Of a stretch of 5,141 bases of DNA, positions 1 through 5,141 are shown in pieces. Source of the DNA: an uncultured Clostridia bacterium. Its GTDB lineage: Bacteria; Bacillota; Clostridia; Oscillospirales; Ruminococcaceae. Every line of letters begins with the position of its first letter. The stretch's first letter is position 1. Both the position numbers and the translations under genes were made by a program. The stretch spans positions 1-5,141 of the forward strand of contig CAMVBT010000200.1 of assembly GCA_947165805.1 (NCBI GenBank), in the 5' to 3' direction. The notes below the pieces were generated by a model. That model had not been told where the DNA came from, ran no database searches, and saw only the letters and a program-made list of their open reading frames with translations.

Positions 1-199
1 TGAAGAAGTGATTGCGCGTTTTCATCAGTTGAATATGACCGATCTTGGGTTTGCCGCGCTGACAGTAATGGAATATTGCGGAGCGGCTATGCCGGACGGT
101 AAAGCCGATTTCATACTCGACAGGCCCTTCATATTTGAAATAATCAGCGCAACAGGCCTGCCGCTGTTCGTAGGCATCGTTAATGTTCCCGTTCAATAA
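1..199 (+). CDS. Serpin family protein, C-terminal fragment (5' end outside window)
   Basis: The reading frame is open from the window edge (first full codon at base 2) to TAA at 197-199 and gives about 65 residues. These match the C-terminal end of serpins: a reactive-centre-loop-like stretch (GFAALTVMEYCGAAMP), then the strand motif LDRPFIFEI and the closing strand GLPLFVGIVN, which correspond to the family pattern DRPF-F-I then G-PLF-G-V-NP. Serpins are normally 350-400 residues, so most of the gene lies upstream and its signal peptide or any dockerin cannot be seen. Family knowledge: bacterial serpins trap serine or cysteine proteases by inserting the cleaved loop into beta-sheet A. The hinge is odd: the usual small residue after Gly (Thr or Ser, P14) is Phe, which may weaken inhibition. 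The GTG at base 8 is an internal codon, not the start. It converges on the minus-strand operon across a shared terminator. Confidence 0.85.
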   Translation, partial: EEVIARFHQLNMTDLGFAALTVMEYCGAAMPDGKADFILDRPFIFEIISATGLPLFVGIVNVPVQ

Positions 200-235
200 A
201 AAAAGTATCCGTTCATAACGAACGGATACTTTTTT
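198..235. terminator. Bidirectional intrinsic terminator between convergent genes
   Basis: A perfect 10-bp hairpin (GTATCCGTTC at 205-214, GAACGGATAC at 220-229, loop ATAAC) is flanked by a run of A on the left (198-204) and six T on the right (230-235). The A and T runs extend the stem by up to 6 bp and give a U tract on either strand. It begins inside the serpin stop codon and ends 22 nt before the stop of the WYL gene, so it can end both transcripts. Confidence 0.9.
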
Positions 236-257
236 CGTACATAGGGAGACAGCCTTA

Positions 258-1247
258 TCAATAGTTGTTCATAATGTCACTGAGCGCCTCAACATACTTT
301 TGTTTCAGGTCAGCCGGCGAAACGATCGAAGCCCTTGTACCGAACTGGAAAAGCCAAGCGAAGAACGGCTGCGGATATTCGGTCTTTACCGACACTTTTA
401 CGGTAAAGTGATCGTCGTCGTCCGGAATAGGGTCGATATCAAAACCAAAGCGGTCTATAACGGGATTCATCAGGCTGTTCTCGAATTTAAGCACTACAAG
501 CTCTGATTTTCCGCTGAACATGGAAAACGTGGAATTGAGATACTTCGACAGGTTTAGCTTGCTTTCCATGCGTTTCGCGCGCTCTTCGAGCATCTCGACC
601 TTTTCCATTCTGTCTACTCTGAAATTAGTGTATGTTTCGGGATATTTTTCATAGTGCGCGACAAGATAATAATGCTCGTCGCTCCATGTCAGAGCGTATG
701 GTGAGCAGACCCTGTTCCCTTCTCTGAACACTTTTTTCATGTTCATATCATAGTCGAAATATCTGAAACATATCTTTTTCTTCTGAGCGATAGCACGATG
801 TATCACGTCTATATTTATATATATCTTCTCATTTGCGGCCTTGACTCTGTCTGCCACGAAGACCTGTCTGTCGATACCGGCGGCTTCATATTTACTCGCA
901 AGTTTTTCGAGCTTGTGTATCAGTTCGGAGGATTTTTTCTGCGTAATGAATTTTGACGACGACACCGCATCGGCGAGAAGCGTGAGCTCCGGAAGCTCAA
1001 AGTCCCTGCTCACCATGCTGTAGCCCGCGCCGCTTCCCTTCCCGACCTGAATATCGTAGCCGAATTCTTTCAGCGCGCTAATATCGTCGTAGATAGCTTT
1101 TCTCGCAGCCATGATCCCATAGTCATAAAGTCTGTCGATAAGTTTCGGCATCGTCAGCGAATGTTCCTCATCGGTCTCTTCCGTGAGTATTTTCAGAACA
1201 CAGAGGACTCTTGCCCTATGCTTTATCGGGTTCTTTTTGTCTTCCAC
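258..1247 (-). CDS. HTH-WYL-WCX transcriptional regulator (gene D, last in operon)
   Basis: This is a 329-residue protein with the standard architecture of WYL-domain regulators. Residues about 12-80 form an HTH_11/DeoR-like winged helix, with the recognition region ARKAIYDDISALKEFGYDI (48-66) and wing GKGSGAGY (69-76). The linker FELPELTLLADAV (83-95) is typical of the family. The WYL domain is at about 145-225, with the core SPYALTWSDEHYYLVAHYE (182-200) and the basic ligand-binding pair in NFRVDRM (208-214). A WCX-type domain follows (about 248-329). Family knowledge: WYL domains bind ligands, often nucleotides or nucleic acid ends, and tune DNA binding; some control DNA-damage genes or phage defence loci. 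The start is GTG at 1247, chosen because AGGAGGG lies 6 nt upstream; the next in-frame Met is residue 33, inside the HTH. It lies 19 nt after gene C, so it is probably co-transcribed and may autoregulate the operon. The ligand and target cannot be told from sequence. Confidence 0.93.
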   Translation of the reverse strand: MEDKKNPIKHRARVLCVLKILTEETDEEHSLTMPKLIDRLYDYGIMAARKAIYDDISALKEFGYDIQVGKGSGAGYSMVSRDFELPELTLLADAVSSSKFITQKKSSELIHKLEKLASKYEAAGIDRQVFVADRVKAANEKIYINIDVIHRAIAQKKKICFRYFDYDMNMKKVFREGNRVCSPYALTWSDEHYYLVAHYEKYPETYTNFRVDRMEKVEMLEERAKRMESKLNLSKYLNSTFSMFSGKSELVVLKFENSLMNPVIDRFGFDIDPIPDDDDHFTVKVSVKTEYPQPFFAWLFQFGTRASIVSPADLKQKYVEALSDIMNNY

Positions 1248-1253
1248 TCAGAT

Positions 1254-1260
1254 CCCTCCT
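1254..1260 (-). promoter_or_regulatory. Ribosome binding site deciding the GTG start of the WYL regulator
   Basis: The minus strand reads AGGAGGGATCTGAGTG, a near-perfect Shine-Dalgarno 6 nt before the GTG at 1247. It lies wholly in the 19-nt gap after the gene C stop. No ATG is available nearby, so this site fixes the start. Confidence 0.85.
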
Positions 1261-1266
1261 GCCGTA

Positions 1267-2754
1267 TTATTTGTTCGCAATACGTTTTGAAAGCTCAAGC
1301 GACGAATATGTTTCATCTCTCGCCATACTTGTGTCTCCGCCAAGGCCTCTCTTGCTGCCAAGCTCCATGAGCGCATCCGCCGCCGAACGAGCGGAGGACG
1401 AAGCCGCAGACGAAGAAGAATTGAGAAAACGCTTTACATTGCCCTCGGAATAATCGCTGTATGCTTTGGCATATCTTTCGGCAATGACCTTGAGCGGAGC
1501 ATAATTGGTGTCTTCCGATTCACTTATGAACCTGAACAGCTCATTCACCTTGGCGTCCATTACATATTTCAGCCTGTTCGCAACATAACCGTAAGCTCCG
1601 GCAAGATCGGGATTGCGCATCACGGAATCCGCAAAATCTATAAATCTTCTCTTATCCTTTAGCTGGAGGAAATTTATCGCGTATGTGATGCTCTCGAAGA
1701 AATTCTGCGAAATGATGACGCGTCCGTCGCTGTCAGTGGTCGAACCGCTGAGCAGGACGTTCAGATCGTTGTCCGTAAGCTCGTCGATAGCGTAAGCCGA
1801 AGCCATCATTTCGGCATCGGGCATACCCTCGATATTTCTGTCTATGGCGGACGATATCTTTCGTGAAAGGACACCGTTGCTGAGCATCTTGTCGGCTTTC
1901 CACTTTATCTCGGCATATTCTCTCGGAACGCACACACTGCGGTTCATAAGGAAGTTTTCGAGCATCCTTCTTGATATATTGTCAAACGCGATCTTAACGA
2001 ACGGGCAAGCCAGCGCCACGACCTTGTTCTCGTCTATGCTTCCGGGTTCACCGTAGATGACTCTGTTCAGAGGCTCGATATTGATACAGTTGAAATCATA
2101 ACCGTTCGCGGCACAGGCTGCGGCATTTACGTGTCCCTCCAGAAGCGCGGAATGCATTCCCGAGATGTGGTACGCTATACCGCCGAGCTTTTTGCCGTTT
2201 ACAAGCTTTTCGGCTGCCGCGCCCACCGCGTTTTCGGTGTATCCCGAAAAAGACTGGGTAGGTATAAGGAACGGCGGAGAGTAGCATTTTCCGTCTCCGA
2301 TGACCGGATTATACGGCGCGGATCCGAGTATCTCATGTTTTACGGTATAAGCGTCCCAGAAGAAGTTGCCTGCTCCGTCCGAAGGATATACTTTTCCGAC
2401 ATGGATCACATATATACCGTTAGAAAGCATTTCCGCGACAGGCATTATAGCTTTTGAGAGCGGAGTCGAACCGCCGAAATAATTCTCGCAGACCTTAGGG
2501 AGCTTTGTTCCCAGCACCACCTTGGCCTTGTCTATCGAAGATGTCTGCCAGATCACCCGGCTCGTATCATCGCTGTTTTCACGGTACTGAATGTCTATGA
2601 GACATTCGCCGCCGGCGTATAATGACTTCCTGCGGATACCGCTCTTTATCGAGGTGTCGCATATACCGATGATGCCGTCGCTGTTTGTAACACTGACGAG
2701 CAGGAATTCACCGGCGGGGCCTCTTAACGGCTCTATACTTACATTTGCTTTCAT
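1267..2754 (-). CDS. Hypothetical protein of unrecognised family, 495 aa (gene C)
   Basis: I do not recognise this family. There is no signal peptide and no membrane segment, so it is probably cytoplasmic. Residues 1-170 look beta-rich and contain many Gly and aromatic residues. Residues about 175-260 look alpha/beta, with a distinctive segment ISGMHSALLEGHVNAAACA (197-215) followed by GYDFNCINIEPLNRVIYG (218-235), then ALACPFVKIAFDN (248-259). Residues about 280-440 are mostly helical and charged. The C-terminus has a Ser/Ala-rich low-complexity linker (445-460, NSSSSAASSSARSAAD) before a short charged tail. Eight Cys are scattered and form no CxxC zinc knuckle. No Walker, nuclease, protease or kinase motif was seen. 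Start: ATG at 2754 with GGAAGG 9 nt upstream. It lies 29 nt after gene B and 19 nt before the WYL gene. The reading frame is intact, so this is a real, long protein whose role must come from its partners A, B and D. Confidence 0.85.
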   Translation of the reverse strand: MKANVSIEPLRGPAGEFLLVSVTNSDGIIGICDTSIKSGIRRKSLYAGGECLIDIQYRENSDDTSRVIWQTSSIDKAKVVLGTKLPKVCENYFGGSTPLSKAIMPVAEMLSNGIYVIHVGKVYPSDGAGNFFWDAYTVKHEILGSAPYNPVIGDGKCYSPPFLIPTQSFSGYTENAVGAAAEKLVNGKKLGGIAYHISGMHSALLEGHVNAAACAANGYDFNCINIEPLNRVIYGEPGSIDENKVVALACPFVKIAFDNISRRMLENFLMNRSVCVPREYAEIKWKADKMLSNGVLSRKISSAIDRNIEGMPDAEMMASAYAIDELTDNDLNVLLSGSTTDSDGRVIISQNFFESITYAINFLQLKDKRRFIDFADSVMRNPDLAGAYGYVANRLKYVMDAKVNELFRFISESEDTNYAPLKVIAERYAKAYSDYSEGNVKRFLNSSSSAASSSARSAADALMELGSKRGLGGDTSMARDETYSSLELSKRIANK

Positions 2755-2783
2755 ATTTCATGACCTTCCGTTCAGTTTAAGGC

Positions 2784-3653
2784 TTAATCCTGTTCTACTC
2801 TTGAGGAGATATAATCCAGAACATCGTTCTGAGTGCTTTTCTGAAACAGTCGCTTCGGTATGCAGCATACCGACTTGTCCCTGCACACTATCGCAATGGA
2901 ATATTTCGTTTCATAGAAGTATTTTGCAAACGACCACGGTATCAGTTCCTTGCCGCAGTAGATGCACTGTTCGATAGCTCCGAAACCGTCGGGCGCTACG
3001 ACGAATACCAGATTTTCCACCGTGGAAACATCTTTTTTCAGAAATCCTGCATATCTGTAACGCGCGATTATGCAAAGGATAAGATAGATCACAGTCCCTA
3101 CGCCTATACCGATAAAGAAAGAAATAACAACATAGAAGATAAGGTTTTTCTCGATATTCTTTCCGAACGTCCACAGTGCTATGAACGAAAGCACGGCTGT
3201 CAGCGCCGCGATACCCCATATCGGTATTTTTATCTTGCTGTATATATGCGATACACTTCCGGAGTTTATCTCTTTTTCCGCGTAAACCCCAGTTGCCGTG
3301 TATGCGTTGTTGGAGAGATCGGCGTTCGAGTAATTGTATTTCGGCGGGATTATCCTGTTCTTCACATTGAAAACGACATCCTTCTGCCCCGAAAGCATAC
3401 CCTCTGCGATAGTACGGAAATGTATTATCTGCGTATTATCGACAAAGCTCTTTTTGGGAATGGTGTATTCCGCTCTTTCAAACGCTATGCGGAAATGGTC
3501 CGCAAGCTCTTCATACAGCTTTACGGCGCTCCATTCATAGACCTCGGGGATATCCGATTCGTCGTCGAATACCGCGAAATAATCTCCGACTATATAGGTC
3601 AGATTGTACTGGCTCACAACTATCTTGAAGCCCGACAAAGCATCAAAAGCCAT
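2784..3653 (-). CDS. Two-helix membrane protein with YcxB-like C-terminal domain (gene B)
   Basis: This is a 289-residue protein with two hydrophobic helices, about 143-163 and 171-195, forming a hairpin with a short outside loop. Both soluble ends are therefore probably cytoplasmic, and RYRYAGFLKK just after helix 2 supports positive-inside topology. The C-terminal part (about 210-286) resembles the YcxB-like domain (PF14317): a beta-strand run, then a conserved Trp (IPWS, 239), a strand pair, and IPKRLF (265-270) followed by a helix. The call is by eye. The N-terminal half (about 8-87) repeats the same plan, with EWSAVKLYEELADHF (40-54) and IPKKSF (65-70) before a helix, so the protein seems to carry two copies around the membrane hairpin. 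YcxB-like proteins have no firmly established function. Start: ATG at 3653 with AAGGAG 8 nt upstream. The 21-nt gap to gene A and the shared membrane location suggest A and B act together. Confidence 0.85.
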   Translation of the reverse strand: MAFDALSGFKIVVSQYNLTYIVGDYFAVFDDESDIPEVYEWSAVKLYEELADHFRIAFERAEYTIPKKSFVDNTQIIHFRTIAEGMLSGQKDVVFNVKNRIIPPKYNYSNADLSNNAYTATGVYAEKEINSGSVSHIYSKIKIPIWGIAALTAVLSFIALWTFGKNIEKNLIFYVVISFFIGIGVGTVIYLILCIIARYRYAGFLKKDVSTVENLVFVVAPDGFGAIEQCIYCGKELIPWSFAKYFYETKYSIAIVCRDKSVCCIPKRLFQKSTQNDVLDYISSRVEQD

Positions 3654-3674
3654 TGTTTGTTCTCCTTCCGGGAA

Positions 3675-4688
3675 TTATTCATCTTCTGTCAGATCGGGTA
3701 TATCGCTGTCGGAGATATTGTCTCCGAAGAAATTGACGAGTGCCGCAAGCCTTTCGGCATCATAATCCGACTGATAATGCCAGTCGATATTGAGCGTGTA
3801 GTGATTAACGGAGTCATCGGCGATAAAATCTATATGACCGAAATTATATGAGAGTTTCTTTATATTGTCCAGCACCTCGCGGCAGTCCTTTGCGAACTCC
3901 CTTATAGTCATCTGCGCGTCGGAGAAATTGATCGTAAGATTGATGATATCTCCGTCGGTAAGATCGGCAGGGGTTCCGTAAATGAGTATATCCTCCGCAA
4001 AAAGCTGTGTCTCTATATCAACACTTCTTATGTAATCCCTTGCTATCGTATCATGCAGCTCATTCGCAAGCATATTCTGTATCCGCTGTTCGGCATATAT
4101 CCGCTCGCTCTTATCCGCAGAACTGTTTGACGATATCAGAGTGAGCGCAGCCGACAGTCCGATGAGAGCTCCGACCACTATGACACTTCTGATATCTATT
4201 CTTATTCGCAGTGTCTTACGGCTGAAAACAGCGAACAATATCTCGGCACCGATAAAAACGAGCATGAACGGAGCTGCTTTCAGAGCAGCATACGGTCCTA
4301 TCGGAGAGGAAAGCGAAACAGTGAGCATAATGCCCATAAATATGAGTGACGCAGCGGAAGAAAGCACGCCTATCAGATAAACGGGTCTGCGCTTATGCGG
4401 GACAGCACGGCCACGGGAGCCGACTGCCGCTTCGGCGAATCGCTTGTCCAGTGCGGCGGTCTCCTGCTCTATCTCCTGCTTCATACGTTGCGTGGCTCTG
4501 AGGCTTTCACTTATGAGCTCCTCCGGGGCAGCGGGCTGTTCCGGCTGATCTTCTGTCTCTGTCTTTATTGTGGGACTGTATGCCTCAGGCAGAGTTACCT
4601 GACCGTCTATCTCATATATCTCTTCCGCAGACCTGACGGAATTGTCTTCATCGTTGTCTCCGAAGACCATATTATGCAGTTCCGACAA
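3675..4688 (-). CDS. Three-helix membrane protein of unknown function (gene A, first in operon)
   Basis: This 337-residue protein matches no family I recognise. Residues 1-57 are acidic and probably disordered (GDNDEDN, TETEDQPEQPAAPEE). Residues 58-89 look like a helix or short coiled coil. A basic patch (HKRRP, 98-102) precedes the first membrane helix (about 103-126); two more follow (about 135-156 and 167-187), separated by a basic loop (SRKTLRIRIDIR, 156-167). By the positive-inside rule the N-terminus is cytoplasmic and the C-terminal domain (about 190-325, mixed helix and strand) is outside the membrane; this is inference. The end (SDSDIPDLTEDE) is acidic. Start: TTG at 4688, supported by GGGGTGAT 3 nt upstream. 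An ATG seven codons in (4670) has only a weak GGAA upstream and is the alternative. It is the first gene after the operon promoter, 21 nt before gene B. Confidence 0.85.
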   Translation of the reverse strand: MSELHNMVFGDNDEDNSVRSAEEIYEIDGQVTLPEAYSPTIKTETEDQPEQPAAPEELISESLRATQRMKQEIEQETAALDKRFAEAAVGSRGRAVPHKRRPVYLIGVLSSAASLIFMGIMLTVSLSSPIGPYAALKAAPFMLVFIGAEILFAVFSRKTLRIRIDIRSVIVVGALIGLSAALTLISSNSSADKSERIYAEQRIQNMLANELHDTIARDYIRSVDIETQLFAEDILIYGTPADLTDGDIINLTINFSDAQMTIREFAKDCREVLDNIKKLSYNFGHIDFIADDSVNHYTLNIDWHYQSDYDAERLAALVNFFGDNISDSDIPDLTEDE

Positions 4689-4691
4689 TTT

Positions 4692-4699
4692 ATCACCCC
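4692..4699 (-). promoter_or_regulatory. Ribosome binding site supporting a TTG start for gene A
   Basis: The minus strand reads GGGGTGATAAATTG. GGTGAT pairs with the 3' end of 16S rRNA (complement AGGAGGTGAT) and lies 3 nt before the TTG at 4688. It favours TTG over the ATG at 4670, though the latter cannot be excluded. Confidence 0.6.
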
Positions 4700-4715
4700 G
4701 TTTCCATACATACCC

Positions 4716-4735
4716 AATATATTATACCATATATT
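4716..4735. promoter_or_regulatory. AT-rich inverted repeat over the -10 box, possible operator
   Basis: Two perfect 7-nt arms (AATATAT at 4716-4722, ATATATT at 4729-4735 on the plus strand) surround a 6-nt centre and straddle the -10 hexamer of the operon promoter. A dimeric winged-helix repressor such as the WYL protein of this operon could bind here. The arms are pure A/T, so chance is a real alternative. Confidence 0.3.
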
Positions 4736-4749
4736 AATGTAAATTGCAA
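4721..4749 (-). promoter_or_regulatory. SigA-type promoter with extended -10 for the four-gene operon
   Basis: On the minus strand a -35-like TTGCAA (4744-4749) is followed by a 17-nt spacer and a perfect TATAAT (4721-4726), preceded by TGG to make an extended -10 (TGGTATAAT). Transcription should start near 4713-4715, giving a leader of about 25 nt before the gene A TTG. No other promoter of this quality was seen upstream of genes B, C or D, where the gaps are 19-29 nt. Confidence 0.8.
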
Positions 4750-4762
4750 GTAAAATTTTTCA

Positions 4763-4798
4763 TAACAAATACGGACCGCATCTGAGTGCAGTCCGTAT
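4763..4798 (-). terminator. Intrinsic terminator of the glutamate synthase gene
   Basis: A 12-bp stem (4769-4780 with 4787-4798, ATACGGAC and GTCCGTAT at the base) closes a 6-nt loop. In minus-strand RNA the one irregular pair is a G-U wobble; in plus-strand RNA it would be a C-A mismatch. A short T-rich tail (TTTGTTAT) follows on the minus strand. It lies 9 nt after the stop of the glutamate synthase gene and about 14 nt before the -35 of the next operon, so it insulates the two. Confidence 0.7.
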
Positions 4799-4807
4799 AT
4801 CCCTATA

Positions 4808-5141
4808 TCATGACAATGCCGAATGAATGGCTTTCGCGGCAGCCTTTCCGGCGCCCATCGCCGATATCACGGTAGCGGCACCCGTAACGGCGTCACCGCC
4901 CGCATATATCCTTTCTCTCGACGTGAGGCAGTTCTCGTCGATCACTATACCTCCGCGCCGGTTTACCTCAAGTCCGGCGGTAGTATCCTTTATCAGCGGA
5001 TTGGGGGACGTTCCGATAGCGATTATCACCGTATCCGCTTCAAGCTCAAACTCGCTTCCGGGTATCTCCACGGGTCTTCGGCGGCCGCGTTCATCGGGCT
5101 CACCGAGCTCCATTCGTATGCAGCTCATACCCTTTACAAAC
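4808..5141 (-). CDS. gltA: NADPH-dependent glutamate synthase, small subunit (GltA/GltD-like), C-terminal fragment
   Basis: The frame runs open past the window edge; about 110 C-terminal residues are visible and the start lies outside. The ATG at 5128 is internal, since the frame continues upstream as FVKG. The text GEPDERGRRRPVEIPGSEFE, then DTVIIAIGTSPNPLI, then a TS-(x4)-YAGGDAVTGAATV segment and AMGAGKAAAKAI is characteristic of the FAD/NAD(P)-binding pyridine nucleotide-disulfide oxidoreductase region of the homotetrameric glutamate synthase small subunit of Clostridia. The GGD motif contacts FAD and the AIG motif closes the NADPH-binding domain. The full enzyme (about 460 aa) uses NADPH to supply electrons for converting glutamine and 2-oxoglutarate to glutamate. 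Close relatives, the large subunit of NADH-dependent ferredoxin:NADP oxidoreductase (NfnL/NfnB) and sulfide dehydrogenase subunit SudA, share these motifs, and the upstream neighbour that would separate them is not in view. It has its own terminator and is not part of the operon downstream. Confidence 0.88.
   Translation of the reverse strand, partial: FVKGMSCIRMELGEPDERGRRRPVEIPGSEFELEADTVIIAIGTSPNPLIKDTTAGLEVNRRGGIVIDENCLTSRERIYAGGDAVTGAATVISAMGAGKAAAKAIHSALS

Noticed and set aside
1385..1435. Ser/Ala-rich codons near the end of gene C as a possible nucleotide repeat
   Set aside because: The codons vary and there is no tandem unit; it is a low-complexity protein linker and not a DNA repeat.
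2131..2457. Plus-strand open frame of 108 residues opposite gene C
   Set aside because: Arg-rich nonsense composition typical of an antisense frame, and it lies wholly inside an intact 495-codon gene.
2777..2787. Short palindrome TTAAGGCTTAA between genes B and C
   Set aside because: Arms are only 5 nt, it overlaps the gene B stop codon, and it has no T tract; too weak for a terminator or a credible operator.
3246..3851. A 201-residue open frame on the plus strand, antisense to the end of gene A and the start of gene B
   Set aside because: It crosses the intergenic gap of the operon, has no recognisable domain, and lies opposite two well-supported genes with good ribosome binding sites; it is a shadow of their codon pattern.
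4689..4807. Possible small gene or riboswitch in the 119-base gap between glutamate synthase and the operon
   Set aside because: The gap is accounted for by a terminator hairpin, a promoter and a ribosome binding site; the predicted leader is only about 25 nt, too short for a riboswitch.

Overview
The window looks like chromosome from a moderate-GC Gram-positive anaerobe of the Clostridia, most likely a Ruminococcus or other Oscillospiraceae relative. The grounds are a bacterial serpin tail, a clostridial-type homotetrameric glutamate synthase small subunit, a WYL regulator of the kind common in these genomes, strong AGGAGG-type ribosome binding sites, and an extended -10 promoter. The taxonomic call is inference from protein style; no rRNA or marker gene is present.

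Layout from left to right: (1) positions 1-199, plus strand, the last 65 or so residues of a serpin. (2) positions 198-235, a strong hairpin with A and T flanks that can terminate transcription from both sides. (3) positions 258-4688, minus strand, four genes with gaps of only 19-29 nt that read as one operon. In transcription order they are a 337-aa three-helix membrane protein (here A), a 289-aa two-helix membrane protein with YcxB-like ends (B), a 495-aa soluble protein of no recognised family (C), and a 329-aa HTH-WYL-WCX transcriptional regulator (D). (4) positions 4716-4749, a good sigma-A-type promoter for that operon, overlapped by an AT-rich dyad. (5) positions 4763-4798, a hairpin ending the next gene. 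(6) positions 4808-5141, minus strand, the C-terminal end of an NADPH-dependent glutamate synthase small subunit (GltA/GltD-like), cut by the window edge.

The serpin and glutamate synthase are ordinary flanking genes. The A-B-C-D unit is the part worth attention. It has its own promoter and terminator, two membrane proteins and a large orphan soluble protein, and ends with a WYL regulator that probably senses a ligand and may control the unit. WYL proteins regulate many things, including phage defence loci, but nothing here shows an effector enzyme (no nuclease, NTPase, protease or toxin motif was recognised). A defence role is only a hypothesis; envelope or stress adaptation is equally possible. 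No tRNA, rRNA, CRISPR array, insertion sequence or riboswitch was seen. No stretch longer than about 120 bases lacks a gene.
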